DNA from: Candidatus Bathyarchaeota archaeon
GTDB lineage: Archaea; Thermoproteota; Bathyarchaeia; Bathyarchaeales; Bathyarchaeaceae
Assembly: GCA_029883255.1 (NCBI GenBank)
Contig: JAOUJL010000097.1
Span: 1 to 5,678, forward strand
Direction: 5' to 3'
Length of the DNA stretch: 5,678 bases
In this document: piece after piece, positions 4,160 to 5,678 of the stretch
How positions within the stretch are numbered: position 1 is the stretch's first letter
How the letters are laid out: every line of letters begins with the position of its first letter
Program-made: the position numbers and the translations under genes
Notes under the pieces: model-generated
The model's database searches: none
Told to the model about the DNA's origin: nothing
The model's input: only the letters and a program-made list of their open reading frames with translations

Positions 4160-5678
4160 GACTGTGCGGCTTGAAAACATTCGGTCTCACGTAAAAACGG
4201 ACGTCCCATTTGCGAGAGGTTTCAACTGTCTTGTCGGTGGCTTGGGGCGCGGCAAGTCAACCGTTCTCTACGCTATTGATTTTGCCCTTTTCGGAGATCC
4301 ACTAGGGAGAAGCTACGACTATATTCTGAGAGAAGGAGCGGACGTAGGCAAGGTAACTATGCATTTTGTTCATAATGGAAAAAATTACAGGATTCTAAGA
4401 GGTCTTCAAAGGCGTGGTAAAGGCATCAGTCAAGATGTGGAACAGCTCAAATTCTTTGAAGAGAACGAGTTGATTGCAAGCTCAAAAGGAGAAGCTATAG
4501 TTGAACAATTGAAGGCGCTAACCGGCCTTGACAAAGACCTTTTTCGCGAGGTTGTATGGGTGCGTCAAGAGCATCTGAAAGAACTGCTGGACATGACCCC
4601 GCGGCAGCGACAGAAAAAGATGGACCAAATGTTTGGACTTTCCGATTATGAAGTCGCGTGGAGCGGTCTAGCTGGATTTCAAAAAGAATATCAAGGTGAA
4701 AAAAGAGCCTACGAACGTGATTTCGACGTAGTTGGAATGGAAAAGCTCCAAACCGAGTACAACAAATCGGTTGAAGAGTTTTCGCTAATTGAAAATGAAC
4801 TTGAAGACTTGAGAAAGAAGCTTGTTCAAACCGAAGCCGCCTTCAATGAAGCCACGTCACGTCTTCAGAGCCTTGAGAAATTAAGAAAACAAACGGATAA
4901 GTTGCGTGGAAGAGAGGCAGAATTGCAAGCAAACGTTGCTAACATTGAAGACACATGTGTAAAGTTAACGGATGAAATCGAAAAGAAGAAAACATTCATC
5001 CACGACCTTGGAGGACGCCTATCATCAATAGAAGCGCAACAGAAGTCGCATCGCGAAAAGCTCCAAGAAGTAGGATTAAAACCTGACCAAACAATCAAAG
5101 AGCTCAGGAAATATCTTGTAACTCTTGAAAATCAGATGACAAGCATTGGAGGCGAGCAGGAGGCTGCTAAAAAAGAAATACAAACCTCCAAAAAGCGCAT
5201 TTCAAGCTTAACAACCGAAAACAAATGTCCACTATGCCTTCAAAATCTCACTGGAGAGTACAAGAAGAGCCTTCTCGAACGACTTGACAAAGAAAACGGT
5301 GAACACAAAAAAAGACTTGCTGAACTTCAGAAGAACTTTGAGAAACTGGAAGGACTACGCAGCGTCGTCAACTTCGTTGTCTCAAACTTACAGCTACTCA
5401 CCCCTCGAAATGAAGAAACAAAAAAGCGAATCCAAGAGGAACATGGATCCTTAAACAAACTTTCGACAGACTTTGAAGACAAACAACAAAAAGAAAAATC
5501 CCTTCGAAGTCAACTTGGCGCTGCGCGTGCAGAAATCACCAGATTCAACATCGACGAACTTGAATCTACTCGCAAACTTCGTGACACAACATTTGAGCAA
5601 TATTCCGCTGTGAAGTCTAAGTTAGAAATAAAGGAAACTCGAAAGAAAGACGTCGCATTGATAATAGACACCCTCAGA
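4149..5678 (+). CDS. rad50: Rad50 SMC-like ATPase, N-terminal 510 residues (3' end outside the window)
   Basis: The ATP-driven partner of Mre11: an ABC-type head, a long coiled coil and a zinc hook that joins two molecules. The frame stays open from the GTG to the last base, so the gene is cut by the window and not broken. Head lobe: RIKTVRLENIRSH opening, Walker A GGLGRGKST at 30-38, then LYAIDFALFG, and the Q-loop VRQEHL with Q140. The usual GxNGxGKS has Leu32 in place of Asn. Residues about 180-355 are heptad-like and rich in Glu, Lys, Gln and Leu (first coil). CPLC at 360-363 is the CxxC zinc hook, and residues about 370-510 begin the returning coil. The signature motif, Walker B and D-loop should follow beyond the edge. 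The hook sits nearer the head than in Pyrococcus Rad50, so the arm is short. GGAGG lies 9 bases upstream and the start overlaps mre11 by 11 bases. SbcC is the closest alternative, but the archaeal neighbours favour Rad50. Confidence 0.95.
   Translation, partial: MRIKTVRLENIRSHVKTDVPFARGFNCLVGGLGRGKSTVLYAIDFALFGDPLGRSYDYILREGADVGKVTMHFVHNGKNYRILRGLQRRGKGISQDVEQLKFFEENELIASSKGEAIVEQLKALTGLDKDLFREVVWVRQEHLKELLDMTPRQRQKKMDQMFGLSDYEVAWSGLAGFQKEYQGEKRAYERDFDVVGMEKLQTEYNKSVEEFSLIENELEDLRKKLVQTEAAFNEATSRLQSLEKLRKQTDKLRGREAELQANVANIEDTCVKLTDEIEKKKTFIHDLGGRLSSIEAQQKSHREKLQEVGLKPDQTIKELRKYLVTLENQMTSIGGEQEAAKKEIQTSKKRISSLTTENKCPLCLQNLTGEYKKSLLERLDKENGEHKKRLAELQKNFEKLEGLRSVVNFVVSNLQLLTPRNEETKKRIQEEHGSLNKLSTDFEDKQQKEKSLRSQLGAARAEITRFNIDELESTRKLRDTTFEQYSAVKSKLEIKETRKKDVALIIDTLR

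Noticed and set aside
1..5678. Defence island, CRISPR array, toxin-antitoxin or mobile element
   Set aside because: No direct repeat arrays, transposase motifs or terminal inverted repeats were seen. HerA with a nuclease can occur in phage defence (Sir2-HerA, DUF4297-HerA), but here HerA is paired with NurA next to Mre11-Rad50, which is the housekeeping repair arrangement.

Overview
The window looks archaeal. It carries the two halves of the archaeal double-strand-break end-processing machinery: NurA nuclease with HerA translocase, and Mre11 nuclease with Rad50 ATPase. Upstream sequences resemble archaeal TATA boxes, Shine-Dalgarno (SD) sites are strong (GGAGG, AGGTGA), and several genes start with TTG, GTG or apparently CTG. 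NurA-HerA and this style of Mre11/Rad50 rule out an ordinary bacterium. A TACK-type lineage (Bathyarchaeia or Thaumarchaeota-like) is my impression from the protein flavour, not something shown here. Base composition is moderate by eye.

Layout: (1) bases 1-343, the 3' end of nurA on +, cut by the window edge; (2) 347-1801, complete herA on +, 3 bases after nurA and clearly co-transcribed; (3) 1798-2238, a Nudix hydrolase on -, convergent with herA, the two stop codons sharing one CTAG; (4) 2310-2768, a GNAT acetyltransferase on -, upstream of the Nudix gene with a 71-base gap; (5) about 2769-2950, a divergent intergenic region with TATA-like elements for both directions; (6) 2951-4159, mre11 on +, most likely from a CTG codon; (7) 4149 to the window end, rad50 on +, overlapping mre11 by 11 bases and running off the edge after 510 codons (zinc hook included, C-terminal ATPase half missing).

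Known role of the system: Mre11-Rad50 recognises and trims DNA ends, and the HerA ring with NurA then resects the 5' strand to expose 3' single-stranded DNA for RadA-mediated recombination. In many thermophilic archaea the four genes form one cluster. Here they form two same-strand pairs separated by an oppositely oriented Nudix-GNAT pair. No tRNA, rRNA, CRISPR array, insertion sequence or long repeat was seen, and no gene-free stretch exceeds 300 bases. I do not see a new biological system. The points worth a second look are the CTG start and GSHD motif of Mre11, altered P-loops in HerA and Rad50, the short Rad50 arm, the split arrangement of the cluster, and the shared stop/hairpin at the herA-Nudix junction.
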